DNA from: Megasphaera sp. AM44-1BH
GTDB taxonomy: Bacteria; Bacillota; Negativicutes; Veillonellales; Megasphaeraceae
Length of the DNA: 23,364 nt
Assembly (NCBI RefSeq): GCF_003467125.1
Contig: NZ_QSFA01000029.1
Coordinates: forward strand, 1 to 23,364
Reading direction: 5' to 3'
Part shown: positions 21,644 to 23,364 of the stretch, one piece after another
Position numbering within the stretch: the first letter of the stretch is position 1
Layout: every line of letters begins with the position of its first letter
Program-made: the position numbers and the translations under genes
Notes under the pieces: model-generated
Database searches by the model: none
Seen by the model: the letters and a program-made list of their open reading frames with translations, nothing else
Told to the model about the DNA's origin: nothing

Positions 21644-22345
21644 TTATCGATCCGCAGGGAAGCCGAGTCCTTTCAGCCACTGATGTACTTGAGGGCTGAC
21701 AGTTCCCGGCTGCTGCTGGGCTCGTTTTCCTTCTACGCCAAAGCCTTTCGCCATCACGGCCCCTTTGGCATGCTGCGGGAAGGAACTTTCCTGGCCAGTC
21801 AGTACATCACCCGCAGACGTGCAGAAAGGAATGATGATTTTCCCCGTGAAGTCATGGCTTTCCAGGAAGGTGTAGACAATCATCGGCGCATCGCTCCACC
21901 AAATAGGATACCCCAAAAAGACGACGTCATAGGAATCCCAGTCCGGTACATCGCCGGTCAGCTTAGGACGGGCCTGTTCCTGTTTTTCCTGTTGTGCCCG
22001 ACGGGTCGTATCCTGGTAGCCGTCCGGATAAGGCTCAGCGGGACGGATTTCAAAGAGTGTCCCGCCCGTTTCCTGGGCAATCATATCCGCTACGATGTGG
22101 GTATTGCCTTTCTGGATATAGCCGACCTGATAGTTTTCCCCGGCCCGTGAAAAATAGGCGATGAGGATTTTCTTCCCCTTGAGATTCCCCAGATCCGTCT
22201 GGGCTTCCTGCTGCCGGGAAGCCGGCGGCGTAGCCTGGGAAACGCTGTCCACCGACTTGGGGCGGCCGTTTCCGAGCACCATGAGAAATCCCAGCAGTAA
22301 CACTGATATCAGCAAAAAGACGAGGGTATCTTTATATTGTTTCAT
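21644..22345 (-). CDS. Membrane-anchored flavodoxin
   Basis: A 233-residue protein: one hydrophobic span (about 9-27), a polar linker of 30 residues (ending near NLKGKK), then a full flavodoxin domain (LIAYFSRAGENYQVGYIQKGNTHIVADMI; YPIWWSDAPMIVYTFLE; PFCTSAGDVLTGQE). There is no lipobox, and no clear signal-peptidase site. Whether the domain faces cytoplasm or periplasm cannot be settled, because positive charges flank the span on both sides. AAGGAG lies 9 bases before the ATG at 22345; a GTG one codon earlier is less likely. It lies 16 bases after the SDR gene, so the two are in one operon. The domain is related to the soluble flavodoxin downstream. Confidence 0.9.
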   Translation of the reverse strand: MKQYKDTLVFLLISVLLLGFLMVLGNGRPKSVDSVSQATPPASRQQEAQTDLGNLKGKKILIAYFSRAGENYQVGYIQKGNTHIVADMIAQETGGTLFEIRPAEPYPDGYQDTTRRAQQEKQEQARPKLTGDVPDWDSYDVVFLGYPIWWSDAPMIVYTFLESHDFTGKIIIPFCTSAGDVLTGQESSFPQHAKGAVMAKGFGVEGKRAQQQPGTVSPQVHQWLKGLGFPADR

Positions 22346-22361
22346 CACAGCAAGCTCCTTA

Positions 22362-23207
22362 TCAGTGCGTTTCTTTCAAATACTGCAAGTCGCCGAACCA
22401 GTACGACGCCGTCGTCCCGCCGTCGATGAGGAAGTCGCTCCCTGAAATGAAGCGGCCTTTATGGCTCATGATGAACTCAGCTAGGTCGCCGACTTCATCC
22501 GGGCTGCCGGCGCGACCGGCCGGGCAAAGGGACAACATCTTGCGGTAGCCTTCTCCGCGGGGCCCGTGGAGTTCGTCGTTGGCCAGCGGCGTAATGATGA
22601 TGCCCGGGCTGATGGAATTGACCGTCGCTCCGCGATGGCCCCAGCGGGTGGCTTCATACATGACGCGCAGGACGTTGCAGCGCTTGGAATACTGATATGC
22701 CTTCAGGGTATCCGTGATTTCTCGGAGAAACGGAAGGTCCAGCAGCTCTTCTGTCGGCGTCGTGGCCAACTGCTCATTTTCCTCCGGCGTCAGCGCTCCC
22801 AGGCGATGGCCGGACTGCGATGAAATGATGATGCCCGAACCACCGGCAGCGATGACCTTGCCGAATTCTTCCAAGAGGACGGCCGTCCCGTATAAATCGA
22901 CTTTCAGGATTTGGGAGACCGGTGCCTGTGACGGCGATACGCCGGCAGCATCGATGAGGTATTTGATGGCCCCGAATTGTTTGGCGTGTTCAATGAGCTC
23001 AATGATAGACTGACGCGACGAAATATCGACAGCCAGCGTACTCGTTTCAAATCCCGCATCTTCCAGGACCTTGGCAGCCTGACCGGCATGTTCCTGTTTC
23101 AAATCAGCCAGCACGATATGGCGGCCGGCTCCGACGCGGCGGGCAATAGCCTGTCCAATCTGGCCGGACCCAACCAACACGACGACTTCTTTGGCATTGA
23201 CATTCAT
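22362..23207 (-). CDS. Short-chain dehydrogenase/reductase
   Basis: NAD(P)-dependent oxidoreductase, 281 residues, Rossmann fold. The nucleotide loop is GSGQIGQAI rather than the usual TGxxxGIG, and D35 at the end of the second strand favours NAD. The catalytic set is the Ser of IIISSQSGH (129-132) and Y171/K175 in YQYSK. PG motif: SISPGIIITPLAND. The C-terminal ISGSDFLIDGGTTASYW is typical of classical SDRs. DAAG replaces the common NNAG. AGGAGG lies 7 bases before the ATG. It is the first gene of the seven-gene operon. Substrate unknown; SDRs with this sort of loop act on steroids, alcohols and other carbonyls. Confidence 0.92.
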   Translation of the reverse strand: MNVNAKEVVVLVGSGQIGQAIARRVGAGRHIVLADLKQEHAGQAAKVLEDAGFETSTLAVDISSRQSIIELIEHAKQFGAIKYLIDAAGVSPSQAPVSQILKVDLYGTAVLLEEFGKVIAAGGSGIIISSQSGHRLGALTPEENEQLATTPTEELLDLPFLREITDTLKAYQYSKRCNVLRVMYEATRWGHRGATVNSISPGIIITPLANDELHGPRGEGYRKMLSLCPAGRAGSPDEVGDLAEFIMSHKGRFISGSDFLIDGGTTASYWFGDLQYLKETH

Positions 23208-23230
23208 AAGATGACCTCCTGTATATAAAA

Positions 23231-23259
23231 AGTATACGATTCAAAAAGTGACTGGCAGG
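23231..23259 (-). promoter_or_regulatory. Probable activator-dependent promoter of the redox operon
   Basis: TATACT (minus strand, 23231-23236) lies about 25 bases before the SDR ATG. With a 17-base spacer the -35 would be CCTGCC, a poor match, and it lies within a palindrome. That combination suggests dependence on an activator. Confidence 0.4.
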
Positions 23260-23274
23260 AGTGTTCGTTCCTGC
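23255..23274. promoter_or_regulatory. Palindrome over the -35 of the redox operon
   Basis: GCAGGA, 8 bases, TCCTGC: a perfect 6-bp inverted repeat covering the expected -35 position. It could be the site of a LysR-, MerR- or TetR-type regulator; no regulator gene is in the window. The remaining bases to the window end show nothing I can name. Confidence 0.4.
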
Positions 23275-23364
23275 TGACATAGTTATTTTACGAAATCTGC
23301 CATTTTTAAACAATTTCACTTTCAAGGGCTTTCCATTAGTTTTACTTATGTGAAAAAAGAAGGT

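Noticed and set aside
1..23364. CRISPR arrays, insertion sequences, prophage or integrase genes
   Set aside because: No regularly spaced direct repeats, transposase-like proteins or terminal inverted repeats were seen, although the tRNA cluster would be a possible integration site.

Overview
The window looks like chromosome from an anaerobic, outer-membrane-bearing Firmicute (class Negativicutes; a Megasphaera-like genus is my guess, not proven). The reasons are a YadA-type trimeric autotransporter, strong AGGAGG ribosome sites, oxygen-defence genes typical of anaerobes (1Fe superoxide reductase, thiol peroxidase), a 2-oxoacid:ferredoxin oxidoreductase, and tRNA genes that encode CCA. Nearly every base is accounted for, and there is no IS element, phage gene or CRISPR array.

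Left part (1-4884): a cysteine-free RseC-like membrane protein, a six-tRNA operon (Gly-Asn-Gln-Lys-Glu-Val) with tandem consensus promoters, a superoxide reductase-glutathione peroxidase operon with a palindrome at its start site, rpoN (sigma-54), and a TSUP-family permease. All are on the minus strand, mostly with clear terminators.

Centre (4852-13224): this looks like one sigma-54 regulon. A minus-strand operon encodes a type III CoA-transferase, an HMG-CoA-lyase-like enzyme and indolepyruvate-type ferredoxin oxidoreductase (iorA, iorB). It diverges from a sigma-54 activator with a PrpR-like sensor domain. A MatC-type dicarboxylate carrier follows, convergent with the activator. The operon and the carrier are preceded by nearly identical control modules: a -24/-12 promoter, a 15-base block and a 27-base block, with the same 61-base distance between promoter and 27-base block. 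I infer a pathway in which a dicarboxylate (perhaps 3-hydroxy-3-methylglutarate) is imported, activated by CoA transfer and cleaved, with aryl- or acyl-CoA from the ferredoxin enzyme as CoA donor. The enzymes are recognisable; the pathway is a hypothesis.

Right of centre (13292-15633): a two-gene plus-strand operon pairs a protein of 22-residue repeats with a DUF2201-type zinc-metallopeptidase/VWA protein. The MoxR-type ATPase usually next to such VWA proteins is absent. A minus-strand trimeric autotransporter with an unusual C-terminal coiled coil follows.

Right end (17266-23274): a compact seven-gene minus-strand operon encodes an SDR oxidoreductase, a membrane-anchored flavodoxin, a secreted alpha/beta hydrolase, two aldo-keto reductases, a second flavodoxin and a sugar O-acetyltransferase. 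Its promoter has a poor -35 covered by a palindrome, which suggests activator control. The operon looks like a redox or aldehyde stress set.
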